Below the pieces are notes generated by a model, which was given only the letters and a program-made list of their open reading frames with translations, had not been told where the DNA came from and did no database searches. Of a stretch of DNA of 34,967 nucleotides, positions 6,914 through 15,329 are shown piece after piece (position 1 is the first letter of the stretch; each line of letters opens with the position of its first letter). Made by a program: the position numbers and the translations under genes. Source of the DNA: Elusimicrobiales bacterium. GTDB lineage: Bacteria > Elusimicrobiota > Elusimicrobia > Elusimicrobiales > UBA9959. The stretch lies in assembly GCA_031082205.1 (NCBI GenBank), contig JAVHLJ010000007.1:51339-86305 (forward strand), in the 5' to 3' direction.

Positions 6914-9094
6914 TTGAAAGAGATCAAACCGGTCAGGATAGCGGTGCTGGCTTCCGGCGGCGGGAGCAACCTGCAGGCGATAATGGACGCCTGCGCCTCG
7001 GGACGGGTCGGCGGCGAGGTCTCGCTCGTCGTCTCCAGCCTCAAAAAAGCCGGCTCCCTGGAGCGCGCGGCCAGGGCCGGGATCAGGGCCGAGACCCTGC
7101 CGCTAAAGGATTCTCCTTCTCCCGAAGCGCACGACGAGGCGCTGACCGAGCTCTGCCGCGGGGCCGACCTGGTCTGCCTGGCGGGCTGGACGCTCAAGCT
7201 CGGCCCTAAATTCCTTTCGGCCTTCAAGGGCCGCATCCTCAATATCCATCCAGCCCTGCTGCCGGCCTTCGGAGGCAAGGGATTCTACGGGATGAAAGTG
7301 CACGAGGCCGTGACAGCCGCCGGCGTCCGGCTGAGCGGCTGCACGGTCCATTTCGTCACGGAGGATTACGATTCCGGGCCGATAATAATGCAGCGTTCGG
7401 TGCCGGTCTTTTCCGACGACACGCCGGCCTCGCTGGCAGCCAGGGTCAACGCCGCCGAGCTCGAGGCCTATCCCGCCGCCGTCTCGCTGTTCTGCGACGG
7501 CCTGCTGGAACTCAAAGGAGGCCGCGTCCTGGTAAAGCGGGCCCCCGCCGACGGCCGCGCGCGGCGCGCGCTGGTCTCTCTCTCGGACAAGACGGGCGCC
7601 GTCGATTTCGCGCGCGCCCTCTCCGCCAGGGGAGTGGAGGTCGTTTCCACCTCGGGCACGTACAAGCTGCTCAAAGAGGCCGGCCTGCCGGTGAGGCCGC
7701 TGGAATCGCTGACCGGCTTCCCGGAGATACTCGACGGCCGCGTGAAGACGCTGCAGCCGGCGGTGCACGGCGGCATACTCTACCGCCGCGACCGGGAAGC
7801 CCACGCCGAGCAGCTTTTCCGCCACGGCATAGAGCCGATAGACATCGTGGCGGTAAATCTTTACCCGTTCGAGAAGACCGCCGCCAAGGCCCGGGCCTGG
7901 TCGGAGGAGCTTATAGAGGATATAGACATAGGCGGCGTGGCGCTGCTGCGGGCTTCGGCCAAGAACTGCGCCTCGGTCACCGTGCTCACCGATCCGGCCG
8001 ATTATCCGCGCGTCCTGGACGCGCTCGACGCCAACAAGGGCAGGGTTCCCGAGGCGCTCAACCGCGAGCTGGCGGTGAAGGCTTTCGAGCTTACCTCGTC
8101 CTACGACGCGGCCATAGCCGGCAAGCTGGGCGAGGAGCCTCTCTCCTGCGAGTTCTTTCCGTCCCGGCTGAAAGCTCCGCTCAACAAGATCTGCGACCTG
8201 CGCTACGGCGAGAACCCTCATCAGCGCGCGGCGCTTTATTCCAGGAACCCGGGGCTGCCCTTCGAGAAACTCGCTGGCAAGGACCTCTCGTACAATAACA
8301 TCCTCGACGCCTACGGCACCTGGCAGGCGGTCAGCGAGTTCGAGGCCCCGGCCTGCGTCATATTCAAGCACGTCACTCCGTGCGGCCTGGGCACCGGCTC
8401 CAATATCCGAGAGGCTTTCGAGCGGGCCTGGAACACCGACCCGCTTTCCGCCTTCGGGGGCATAATAGCGGTGAACCGCACCTTCGACCGGAGCATGGCC
8501 GAGTTCCTGGCCAAGCGTTTCGTCGAGGTGATATGCGCGCCGGACTTCGACGGGGAATCTGTCCGCCTCTTCTCCAAGAAGCCGAACCTGCGCCTGCTCA
8601 AGTGGGAGGCGCTGCCCAAGGGCCGTCTTATGTTCCGCTCGCTGGGCGACGAGGTCCTGGTCAGCGAGGACGACGAGCGTCTGCTGGGCGACAAGTGGGA
8701 AGTCCCCACCGTAAAAAAGCCCTCGAAGGCCGAGGAGGAGGCGCTGCGCCTGGCCTGGGCGGCCTGCAAGTACGTGCGCTCCAACGCCATAGTCCTGTCG
8801 GACCGGCATCAGACCGTCGCGATAGGCGCGGGCCAGATGTCGCGGGTGGATTCCGTCTTCATGGCGGGACGAAAACTGGGTCTTTATTTGAAGGACAATC
8901 CGAAGCCGGAGGTCATGGTCATGGCCTCCGACGCGTTCTTCCCTTTCCCCGACGCGCTGGAAGAGGGGGTCAGGCTGGGCGCCACGGCCGTGATACAGCC
9001 CGGCGGCTCGGTCAAGGACGCCGAGGTGATAGCGGCCGCCGACCGGCTGGGCGTCTCAATGGTGCTGACCGGGCTCCGTCACTTCCGCCACTGA
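6914..9094 (+). CDS. purN-purH: Bifunctional fusion: PurN (GAR transformylase) + PurH (AICAR transformylase/IMP cyclohydrolase)
   Basis: One 726-residue frame carries two enzymes. Residues 6-200 are PurN: LASGGGSNLQAI binds substrate phosphate, NIHPALLPAF supplies Asn110 and His112, and YDSGPII supplies Asp153, the catalytic trio of 10-formyl-THF-dependent GAR transformylase. From about residue 215, RRALVSLSDKTGAVDFA starts the IMP cyclohydrolase domain, with STSGTYKLLKEAG and GRVKTLQPAVHGG. The AICAR transformylase domain has GENPHQRAAL, FKHVTPCGLG (Lys485-His486) and RSNAIVL. It thus covers steps 3, 9 and 10 of purine synthesis. The start is TTG at 6914 with GGAGG at 6904-6908; there is no ATG that keeps the PurN glycine loop. 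The linker is short (about 15 residues) and basic. PurN and PurH are normally separate proteins in bacteria. Confidence 0.93.
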   Translation: MKEIKPVRIAVLASGGGSNLQAIMDACASGRVGGEVSLVVSSLKKAGSLERAARAGIRAETLPLKDSPSPEAHDEALTELCRGADLVCLAGWTLKLGPKFLSAFKGRILNIHPALLPAFGGKGFYGMKVHEAVTAAGVRLSGCTVHFVTEDYDSGPIIMQRSVPVFSDDTPASLAARVNAAELEAYPAAVSLFCDGLLELKGGRVLVKRAPADGRARRALVSLSDKTGAVDFARALSARGVEVVSTSGTYKLLKEAGLPVRPLESLTGFPEILDGRVKTLQPAVHGGILYRRDREAHAEQLFRHGIEPIDIVAVNLYPFEKTAAKARAWSEELIEDIDIGGVALLRASAKNCASVTVLTDPADYPRVLDALDANKGRVPEALNRELAVKAFELTSSYDAAIAGKLGEEPLSCEFFPSRLKAPLNKICDLRYGENPHQRAALYSRNPGLPFEKLAGKDLSYNNILDAYGTWQAVSEFEAPACVIFKHVTPCGLGTGSNIREAFERAWNTDPLSAFGGIIAVNRTFDRSMAEFLAKRFVEVICAPDFDGESVRLFSKKPNLRLLKWEALPKGRLMFRSLGDEVLVSEDDERLLGDKWEVPTVKKPSKAEEEALRLAWAACKYVRSNAIVLSDRHQTVAIGAGQMSRVDSVFMAGRKLGLYLKDNPKPEVMVMASDAFFPFPDALEEGVRLGATAVIQPGGSVKDAEVIAAADRLGVSMVLTGLRHFRH

Positions 9095-9095
9095 A

Positions 9096-9431
9096 ATGAA
9101 CTTCGGCGATTTCGGGGCGGTGACGCCCGCCAAGACAGAGGAACTGCGGCGCAGGATAGCCAGGCTGGGCCTGGACCTCCGCCTGGTCGAAGAGAAGTCG
9201 GTGAAGGGCGGGGGGAAGGGCGGCCAGAAGATCAACAAGACCGCCAGCTCCGTTCAGCTCAAATACCCGCCGCTGGGCCTTTTCGTCCGGTGTCAGCGCG
9301 AGCGCAGCCGCGCCGTCAACCGCTTCCTGGCCCTGCGCGAGCTGGTCGACCGGGCCGAGATGGTCCTGGCCCCCGCGACCTCGGCGCGGCTGGCGGAATA
9401 CGAGCGCCTGCGCCGAAAAAAACACCGCTGA
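9096..9431 (+). CDS. Small RF-1-domain (GGQ) peptide chain release factor-like protein
   Basis: A 111-residue protein that holds only the catalytic domain of class I release factors. [18 protein letters not shown] (about residues 38-55) contains GGQ at 42-44, the loop that triggers peptidyl-tRNA hydrolysis in the ribosome. The codon-reading domains of RF1/RF2 are absent, as in ArfB/YaeJ and MTRFR-type rescue factors. The C-terminus is short and basic (ERLRRKKHR), compared with the longer basic tail by which ArfB enters the mRNA channel. This suggests a role in ribosome rescue or release of nascent chains, but this is family inference. The ATG comes one base after the purN-purH stop, so translational coupling is likely. 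Confidence 0.8.
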   Translation: MNFGDFGAVTPAKTEELRRRIARLGLDLRLVEEKSVKGGGKGGQKINKTASSVQLKYPPLGLFVRCQRERSRAVNRFLALRELVDRAEMVLAPATSARLAEYERLRRKKHR

Positions 9432-9455
9432 GAAAGCGATGGGGCGCCGGCAAAG

Positions 9456-9464
9456 TGCTATCAT
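9456..9464 (+). promoter_or_regulatory. Candidate extended -10 promoter (TGCTATCAT) for the nitrogenase-like genes
   Basis: TGC followed by TATCAT fits an extended -10 element. A transcript from here would begin near 9471, which favours the ATG at 9487 over the ATG at 9439. No strong -35 is visible. The element lies in the 55-base gap after the release-factor-like gene. Confidence 0.4.
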
Positions 9465-9486
9465 TGGAGCCGGCGGGATCACCGAT

Positions 9487-11904
9487 ATGGAAAGGATCGT
9501 TTTCTTCGGCAAAGGCGGGATAGGAAAGAGCACTATCGCCGCGAACCTGAGCGCGGCGCTCGCCGCCCGCGGCGGCCGCGTGCTTCATATCGGCTGCGAT
9601 CCCAAATCCGATTCCACGGTGTCCCTGGCCGGCCGCCAGGTGCCGCCTTTTTCACCGGCCGCCGGGGGCGGGCCCGGCTCCGTTATCTCCTGCGTGCATC
9701 CTTCCAGGGTAAAAGGCGTAGACTGCATGGAGGCCGGCGGTCCGAAACCCGGAATGGGCTGCGCCGGCGCCGGAATAGGCGCTATGCTGGACGCCATCGG
9801 GGATAGCGGCCTCCTCGAAAAAGGGGGATATTCCGCGGCCGTATTCGACGTGCTGGGCGACGTGGTCTGCGGTGGTTTCGCGGCCCCGCTGCGGGCCGGT
9901 TTCGCCGGCAAGGCCGTAATAGTCACTTCCGAGGAATCCCTTTCCCTCTACGCCGCAAATAAGCTCATGGCGATGGTGAAGAACTACTCCCGCAACGGAG
10001 TCCGCCTGGCCGGTCTGGCCGCCAACCTGAAGGACCCGGCGGGCGAGAAGAGGGTCAGGGAGTTCGCCGCGGCGGCCGGGACCCGGGTGCTGGGAGTGCT
10101 GCTGCGCGACCCCGCCGTCACTTCGGCCGAGAGGCTGGGGCGCCCCGCCGCGCTGCTCTTTCCGCGCAGCGATTTCGCCCGCCGGCTGGTGAAGCTGGCC
10201 GCCGCCATAAAGGCGCCGGCCCCCGCGGGAGGCTTCGCTCCGCTCACCGACCACGCCTTCGCGGAGTTCGCGGCCGGCCGGCCTTTTTCCGGAGGCAGGC
10301 CGCCCGGCGGGGGCAGGTCCGTCCGCTCACGGCCCCCCGCCGCGGCCGAAGCCCTGAAAGCCGCCGGCTTCGAGCCCGCCGGCGTGATCAAAGGCCAGCT
10401 CGTCTACGACTGGCGCCGCGGCAGGTCGCGCTACCGGGTCATCGTCGCCGAGGGGATGGCGGCGCGCCCCGGCATGAACCACGTCTCCGACTGGGCCGTC
10501 TGTTTCCATCCCGACATGCGCGGTCTGCCGGCGCTGGACGGAGGGGAGCTGGCGGCGGCCGCGGGAGGTCTATCCCATCTCTCCTTCGCCGACCTTCTGG
10601 CCTGCCACGGCTTGAGCGGTACGCGGCCCGCGCCGCCGGCCCACCTGCCGCAGTCGGACGATATCATCGATTCGCCCCCGGGTTCTGGGCAATGGAGGGG
10701 TTTCCTGCTGGGCCGTTCGAGGCGGGAATGCGCCGTCCCGCCCGGGTCAGTCATGGTGGAGCACGGCGACTCCGACTGCCTCTTTTCCTCGTGCATAGGC
10801 GGCAGGCTCAACATGTTCAGGGGCGAGCAGGCCGCCTCCGGCCCCGGGCCGGTCTTCCCGAAGGGAGAGCCGGGCACTGCCAACACCGGTTTTTCGGACG
10901 GCGACGCCGCCGGCGGGGACGAGGACAGGATACTCGGAGCCATGACAGCGGCCGGCCGGGCCGCGGGCCCCGGCGCTCTGGTGGAATTCTACACCGGCTG
11001 CTCGCCGATGCTGCTGGCCTCCGACAGCGCCGCTCTGGCGGCCGAAGCCCGGAGGCTGACCGGGGCCGCCGTGCGGCTGGAACCATACAACAATTTCACC
11101 GCCCCTGCGGAGGAGAAGGTCAAGGCCAGGGCGGCTTTCATGGCCTCCAGGTTCAAGGCGGCCGCCAGGCGCCCGAAGGCCGACGTCAATATCGCGGGGG
11201 GCGGCGCCGCGCCGGCCCCGCTGCTCCGCCTGCTGGACAGGCTCGGAGTATCCGTGGTTCCCGCCGGCGCGGATTTTTACGAAGCCGCCGCCTCCGCAAG
11301 GCTGCAGGTGCTGGAGCGGCCGGACCCGGCGCTTTGCCCGGCGCTGGACCGCGCGGGGCTTAAATGGACCGTCCCGCCCGCTCCCTACGGTTTCGCGGGG
11401 ACTTCGGCCTGGGCGGCCGACATACTAAAGGGACTGGGCCGCCCGGGGAGGGCCGCCCCTTCGCCCGCTGAAAAAAAGGCCGCCGCCGCGCTGCGCGCGG
11501 CAGCCGCCGGAACGGGGGCCTGCTTCATCTGCGAGGCGGAACAGGTGGAGGGGCTGCTCTCCGGCGCCGCTTTCGGCGGTCCGCGCCTGCCTGCCGCGCT
11601 GGAGGAGGCGGGTTTCGGGGTCAGCGTATTCGTCAGGGGCGAAGGGCCGCTGCCGCCCCGTTCCCGGGAGCGGTCCTGGCGCGTCGTCCGCTTTTCCTCC
11701 GACGGGGAATTGAGCGGGCTTCTGAAGAAAACCGGGGGGCTGCGCCTTGTCTATTCCGACATAGAGATGGACCGCCGTGTCCTGGAGGCGGGCAAGATCC
11801 CTTTCTCGCTTTCCGTTCTCCTGCCCGGCTACGAGGGGGCGCTGGAAACCTGCCGCAGGCTGCTGCGCCTGGCCCGCTGGGATTACCATGGAACATACCT
11901 TTAA
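9487..11904 (+). CDS. Nitrogenase-family fusion protein: NifH-like reductase joined to NifD-like component
   Basis: The 805-residue protein starts [16 protein letters not shown], a canonical NifH/BchL P-loop. NifH features continue: CDPKSDST (37-44, switch I), Cys92 in GMGCAGAG and Cys128 in [11 protein letters not shown] (121-131, switch II), matching the two [4Fe-4S] ligands per subunit, and LYAANKL. The residue equal to NifH Arg100 is Ala95. The NifH-like part ends near 262. A Pro/Gly/Arg linker leads to an unrecognised segment (about 281-410), then a nitrogenase component 1 fold: Cys415 (RREC), Cys431 in EHGDSDC, Cys505 in YTGCSPMLL, and the terminal [10 protein letters not shown] block. 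The three cysteines correspond to the P-cluster-side ligands of NifD/BchN. The FeMo-cofactor ligands Cys275 and His442 have no counterpart. ATG 9487 is preferred; an ATG at 9439 would add 16 residues. Likely an ATP-driven, low-potential reductase of unknown substrate. Confidence 0.9.
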   Translation: MERIVFFGKGGIGKSTIAANLSAALAARGGRVLHIGCDPKSDSTVSLAGRQVPPFSPAAGGGPGSVISCVHPSRVKGVDCMEAGGPKPGMGCAGAGIGAMLDAIGDSGLLEKGGYSAAVFDVLGDVVCGGFAAPLRAGFAGKAVIVTSEESLSLYAANKLMAMVKNYSRNGVRLAGLAANLKDPAGEKRVREFAAAAGTRVLGVLLRDPAVTSAERLGRPAALLFPRSDFARRLVKLAAAIKAPAPAGGFAPLTDHAFAEFAAGRPFSGGRPPGGGRSVRSRPPAAAEALKAAGFEPAGVIKGQLVYDWRRGRSRYRVIVAEGMAARPGMNHVSDWAVCFHPDMRGLPALDGGELAAAAGGLSHLSFADLLACHGLSGTRPAPPAHLPQSDDIIDSPPGSGQWRGFLLGRSRRECAVPPGSVMVEHGDSDCLFSSCIGGRLNMFRGEQAASGPGPVFPKGEPGTANTGFSDGDAAGGDEDRILGAMTAAGRAAGPGALVEFYTGCSPMLLASDSAALAAEARRLTGAAVRLEPYNNFTAPAEEKVKARAAFMASRFKAAARRPKADVNIAGGGAAPAPLLRLLDRLGVSVVPAGADFYEAAASARLQVLERPDPALCPALDRAGLKWTVPPAPYGFAGTSAWAADILKGLGRPGRAAPSPAEKKAAAALRAAAAGTGACFICEAEQVEGLLSGAAFGGPRLPAALEEAGFGVSVFVRGEGPLPPRSRERSWRVVRFSSDGELSGLLKKTGGLRLVYSDIEMDRRVLEAGKIPFSLSVLLPGYEGALETCRRLLRLARWDYHGTYL

Positions 11905-13156
11905 GAAAGCCGAAAGCCCCCTGTCGATGCCGGCCCAGCTGGGGATCTTCCTCGCCGCCAACGCCGTGAGCGACGCGGTGCTGGCCGTGGACGGCCTGCA
12001 CTGCGCCATACACAAGGCCGATTACATAGCCGGCAATCACGACCTGCGCTCCACGCTGCTTTCTGACGACGGGAGGCACCGGGTTCTTTACTCCATGGCG
12101 GCGCCCCTGCCGCAGGAGAGGGACCCGGAGGGCCGGCTCGCCGGTTTCCTGCGCGCCTCCGCCGGCTCGCCCGGCGCGGGGGTGGTACTTCTGACCGCCC
12201 TGCCTTTCCTGAAACTGACGGGAGCGGATTACTCCGGCCTGGCGGCCGCCGCCGGGGAACGGGTCCCCGTGGCGGACGCGGTGCCATCCTCGATGGAGGC
12301 GGACTGGCTGGACGGCTACGCCCTGGCGCTCGACGCTCTCGTCAGGGCGCTGGGCCCGCGGAAGACGAAAAAGAACCGGCGCGACGTGGCCCTGGTCGGG
12401 TACATGTACGATCGTGGCGAAGGGGATCACGCCGGAAATATCGCCGAACTGGGGCGGCTGCTGGGCGCCTGCGGGCTGCGGCTGCGCTGCGTGCTGCCTT
12501 CCGGCGCCGCCTTCCGGGACCTGTCGGCGGCGCTGGAGGCCGGGGTGGTGGTCTCGCTGCCTTACGGCCGGGAAGCCGCGGCCAGGCTGGCCTCCGCCTC
12601 CGGCGCGCGGCTGGTCGAAACCGGGCTGCCGATGGGTTTCGCGGGAACGGCGCGCTGGCTCGAGTCCGTCTGCGCCGCGGCGGGAGTGAAGCCCCCGTCA
12701 TCCGCCGCGCGCCTGAGGCGGGAGGCGGCTCTCTCCGCCGCCCCCGCGCTGCGCGCCCTGGCGAACCGGAAGGCCGCCTTCTTCGGGGATCCCTGGCTAT
12801 TCGGGGCTTTCGCCGGTTTCGCGGAAGAGCTCTGCATGACGGCGCCCTTCGCCGTCCTCGCCTGCCGGCCGCGCGGGCTTTCGCTGCGGGAGGTCCCGGA
12901 GCTGCTTCTTTTCTCTCCGCGCGCGGGGGAGGCCAGGGAGGCCCTGGCCTCGTTTCCCGGCTGCGGCGGCCCCGACCTGGCGGTCGGCAACTCTTTCTGG
13001 AGGTCGGAAGGCCTGGCGCCGGGCCTTCCTTTCATGGAATTCGGTTTTCCTTCCTACGGGCGCCACGCCTTGTCGGCGGAGCCTTTCCTCGGTTATGAAG
13101 GGGCCGTGCGGCTGGTTTCGCGCCTGCTGAACACGCTGCAGTCCGGCGCCGGCTGA
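11888..13156 (+). CDS. NifK/NifE/BchB-like nitrogenase component 1 partner
   Basis: The 422-residue frame overlaps the NifH-D-like gene by 17 bases (ATG at 11888), so the two are surely co-translated. Component 1 landmarks appear in order: [13 protein letters not shown] with Cys39 at the place of the second NifK cysteine, [16 protein letters not shown] where the third cysteine would be but is Ala, ADAVPSS and a [10 protein letters not shown] helix, [11 protein letters not shown] opening the second Rossmann domain, [34 protein letters not shown] opening the third, and [11 protein letters not shown] with [10 protein letters not shown] at the end. The first NifK cysteine position is about Met14. 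With one cysteine it cannot share a P-cluster as NifK does, but it could donate a fourth ligand to a [4Fe-4S] cluster held by the NifD-like part. Homology is clear; function is unknown. Confidence 0.88.
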   Translation: MEHTFKKAESPLSMPAQLGIFLAANAVSDAVLAVDGLHCAIHKADYIAGNHDLRSTLLSDDGRHRVLYSMAAPLPQERDPEGRLAGFLRASAGSPGAGVVLLTALPFLKLTGADYSGLAAAAGERVPVADAVPSSMEADWLDGYALALDALVRALGPRKTKKNRRDVALVGYMYDRGEGDHAGNIAELGRLLGACGLRLRCVLPSGAAFRDLSAALEAGVVVSLPYGREAAARLASASGARLVETGLPMGFAGTARWLESVCAAAGVKPPSSAARLRREAALSAAPALRALANRKAAFFGDPWLFGAFAGFAEELCMTAPFAVLACRPRGLSLREVPELLLFSPRAGEAREALASFPGCGGPDLAVGNSFWRSEGLAPGLPFMEFGFPSYGRHALSAEPFLGYEGAVRLVSRLLNTLQSGAG

Positions 13157-13159
13157 GGT

Positions 13160-14602
13160 TCACTCGTCGAGCATCTTGTGCTCGCGCAGGTAGTGCCGTA
13201 TCTTGGACCGGGCGCTGGCCGTCTTCACTATCGTCAGCCAGTCCTTGCGCGGGAAGGAGTTCTTGCGGGTGATGATCTCGCAGATGTCGCCGCTCTTGAG
13301 GGCGTGGTCGAGCTTGACCATCTTTCCGTTGACCTTGGCCCCGACGCAGGTGTCGCCTACGTCGGTGTGCACGTAATAGGCGAAATCCAGCGGCGTTCCG
13401 TCCACGGGCAGCGTCTTCACCTCGCCCTTGGGCGTGAAGACGAAGATCTGGTCCAGCTCCAGGTCGGTCTTGAAGCTCTCGATGAACTCGCGCGGGCTCG
13501 AGAGGTCCTGCAGCCACTCTATCCACTGCCGCAGCCAGTTGAGCTTCTCGTCGAGGTGCCGGTCGGCGCCCTTCTCCCCCAGCTTGTAGCGCCAGTGCGC
13601 GGCGATGCCGTACTCCGAGGTGCGGTGCATCTCCTCGGTGCGGATCTGTATCTCCACCTGCTCGCCGGACGAGGCGACGACGGTGGTGTGAAGGCTCTGG
13701 TAGAGGTTGCGCTTGGGCACGGCGATGTAATCGGTGAAGGAATTGGTGACGGGCTTGAAGGCCGCGTGCACCACGCCCAGCAGCGCGTAGCAGTTGACGA
13801 CGGAGTCGGTTATGATGCGCACGCCGAGCGCGTCCTGTATCTCCTCGAACGGCTTGTCCTGCTTGAGCATCTTGCGGTAGATGGAGTAGAGGTTCTTGGC
13901 CCGCGAGACCAGGCGGTAGGGGACCTTGGAGGACAGCAGATGCTTGTCCAGCGCGTCCTGGAACTCGGCGAGCAGCTTCTCGCGCTTGGCGAAGCGGATC
14001 TGCACCTTGGCGTGAAGTTCCTGGTACTCGTCGGGATGCAGGTACCTGAAAGAGAGGTCCTCGAGTTCCGATTTTATCTGGAACATCCCCAGCCGCTGCG
14101 CCAGCGGCGCGTAGAGGGAGATGGTCTCGTGGCTGATCTCGAGCTGCTTGGCGGGGCTGAGCCAGCCCAGCGTGCGCATGTTGTGCATGCGGTCGGCCAG
14201 CTTGATGACTATGACGCGGATATCCTTGGCCGTGGCCAGTATCATGCGGCGCCAGTTCTCGGCCTGGGCCTCGTCGCGAGAGGAGAACTTGAGCGTCTCT
14301 ATCTTGGTAACGCCGGCGACCAGGTTGTTGATCTCGTCGCCGAACTCCTTCTTGAGCGTGTCCGGCGGGATCGCGGTGTCCTCGAGCACGTCGTGCAGCA
14401 GGCCGGCGCAGATCGTCTCCTGGTCCATGCGGAAGTCGGCCAGGATGTCGGCCACGGCGCGGCAGTGAACGACGAACTCCTCCCCCGAGGCGCGCTTCTG
14501 GTCAGCGTGGGCCTCGGCGGAGAAATTCCAGGCCAGCTCGAGGAGCGTGGTGTCCTGGGAGGAATATTCCCGGAATTTCTTCAGAAGGTCCTGGAGTTCC
14601 AT
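13160..14602 (-). CDS. relA/spoT: RelA/SpoT homologue (ppGpp hydrolase/synthetase-type), short form without C-terminal regulatory region
   Basis: A 480-residue protein with three domains. The HD hydrolase domain has His46 and LLHDVLEDT (His70-Asp71) with RMHNMRTL later. The synthetase domain has LYSIYRKM, ALGVRIITD, and DYIAVPKRNLYQSLHTTV followed by EIQIRTEEMHRTSEYGIAAHW. A TGS domain starts at DQIFVFTPKGEVK. It then stops soon after the TGS, whereas full-length RSH proteins (about 700 residues) continue with helical, zinc-finger and ACT domains that sense the ribosome. With both catalytic domains apparently intact it may be bifunctional for (p)ppGpp, but ribosome control would differ. It is the last gene of the minus-strand operon (one base after the ZIP gene), and its stop lies three bases from the stop of the NifK-like gene. 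Confidence 0.9.
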   Translation of the reverse strand: MELQDLLKKFREYSSQDTTLLELAWNFSAEAHADQKRASGEEFVVHCRAVADILADFRMDQETICAGLLHDVLEDTAIPPDTLKKEFGDEINNLVAGVTKIETLKFSSRDEAQAENWRRMILATAKDIRVIVIKLADRMHNMRTLGWLSPAKQLEISHETISLYAPLAQRLGMFQIKSELEDLSFRYLHPDEYQELHAKVQIRFAKREKLLAEFQDALDKHLLSSKVPYRLVSRAKNLYSIYRKMLKQDKPFEEIQDALGVRIITDSVVNCYALLGVVHAAFKPVTNSFTDYIAVPKRNLYQSLHTTVVASSGEQVEIQIRTEEMHRTSEYGIAAHWRYKLGEKGADRHLDEKLNWLRQWIEWLQDLSSPREFIESFKTDLELDQIFVFTPKGEVKTLPVDGTPLDFAYYVHTDVGDTCVGAKVNGKMVKLDHALKSGDICEIITRKNSFPRKDWLTIVKTASARSKIRHYLREHKMLDE

Positions 14603-14603
14603 C

Positions 14604-15329
14604 TCAATGTCCGGCCAGCATGTGTATTAGTATCACGGTCGCGTAGCCCAGCGGGAAGAAGACCGCCGTCAGGCGGTCGCAGGCCGTGTGCAGCCGAGGC
14701 AGTATGTCGGCCATGGCTATATAGATGAGCGAGCCCCCGCTGGCGCCCAGCGCGAAAGAAAGCCCGGCGGGGGACATGCCGGCCAGGAGGGAGTCCACCG
14801 CGAACGCGCCCAACGGGGTGGCCGCGGCCAGCAGCGCGCTCATGGCCAGTATCCTGAGCGGCGACGCGCCGGCGTGAGCCAGCAGCGAGGCCAGGGCCAC
14901 GCCGTCGGCCAGCTTGTGGAGGATGACGCCCAGCGAGGCGTTGAGGCCGGCCGCGTGGCCGGCGCTGAAGCCGGCGGCCATGTTGAAGCCGTCGAGCAGC
15001 GAGTGGAGGCCCATGGCCAGCAGCGCGAGAGTCCCCATCGAGTGGACGTGGCAGTCGCCGACATATTCGCTGCAGCTGCTGTGGGCGGCGAAGTTCTCGA
15101 GCAGGAAAAGGGCGAAGAGCGCCGCCAGGCAGCCGGCCGCCGCCGGTTCCGGCGCCAGCTCCCAGGCCTCGGGGAAGATGCCCAGGAAGGCCACCGAGAT
15201 CATTATGCCGGAGGAATAGGCCAGCAGGCGCGACATCGCGTTCTTGCCGAGCGCGCCCAGCCGCGCCGCCGACCAGGCGCCGGCTACGGTTATCAGGGCC
15301 GCGATGAGGGTAAGAGCCGCCAGTTTCAA
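14604..15329 (-). CDS. ZIP family divalent metal transporter
   Basis: The 241-residue protein is almost wholly membrane-spanning, with about eight hydrophobic helices. The ZIP metal path is visible in two helices: HSLLDGFNMAAGF and HKLADGVALASLL, matching the His-Ser/Asp and His-(Glu/Lys)-Asp-Gly motifs of TM4 and TM5. A short Cys/His-rich loop (HSSCSEYVGDCHVHSM) between TM3 and TM4 could bind metal. ZIP proteins bring Zn, Fe or Mn into the cytoplasm. The start is a TTG at 15329 that overlaps the stop of the exporter gene (TTGA), and its own stop is one base from the next start, so it belongs to the same transcript. Confidence 0.88.
   Translation of the reverse strand: MKLAALTLIAALITVAGAWSAARLGALGKNAMSRLLAYSSGIMISVAFLGIFPEAWELAPEPAAAGCLAALFALFLLENFAAHSSCSEYVGDCHVHSMGTLALLAMGLHSLLDGFNMAAGFSAGHAAGLNASLGVILHKLADGVALASLLAHAGASPLRILAMSALLAAATPLGAFAVDSLLAGMSPAGLSFALGASGGSLIYIAMADILPRLHTACDRLTAVFFPLGYATVILIHMLAGH

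Noticed and set aside
7103-8809. 568-codon minus-strand frame opposite purN-purH
   Set aside because: An antisense shadow of a clear purine enzyme; no family motifs.
9487-13156. Genuine nitrogen-fixing nitrogenase
   Set aside because: FeMo-cofactor ligands and two NifK cysteines are missing, and no cofactor-assembly genes are present in the window.
9487-13156. Dark protochlorophyllide or chlorophyllide reductase (BchLNB/BchXYZ)
   Set aside because: No other bch genes are nearby, the H and D parts are fused, and the overall sequence is far from the Bch pattern; only the cluster-ligand logic is similar.
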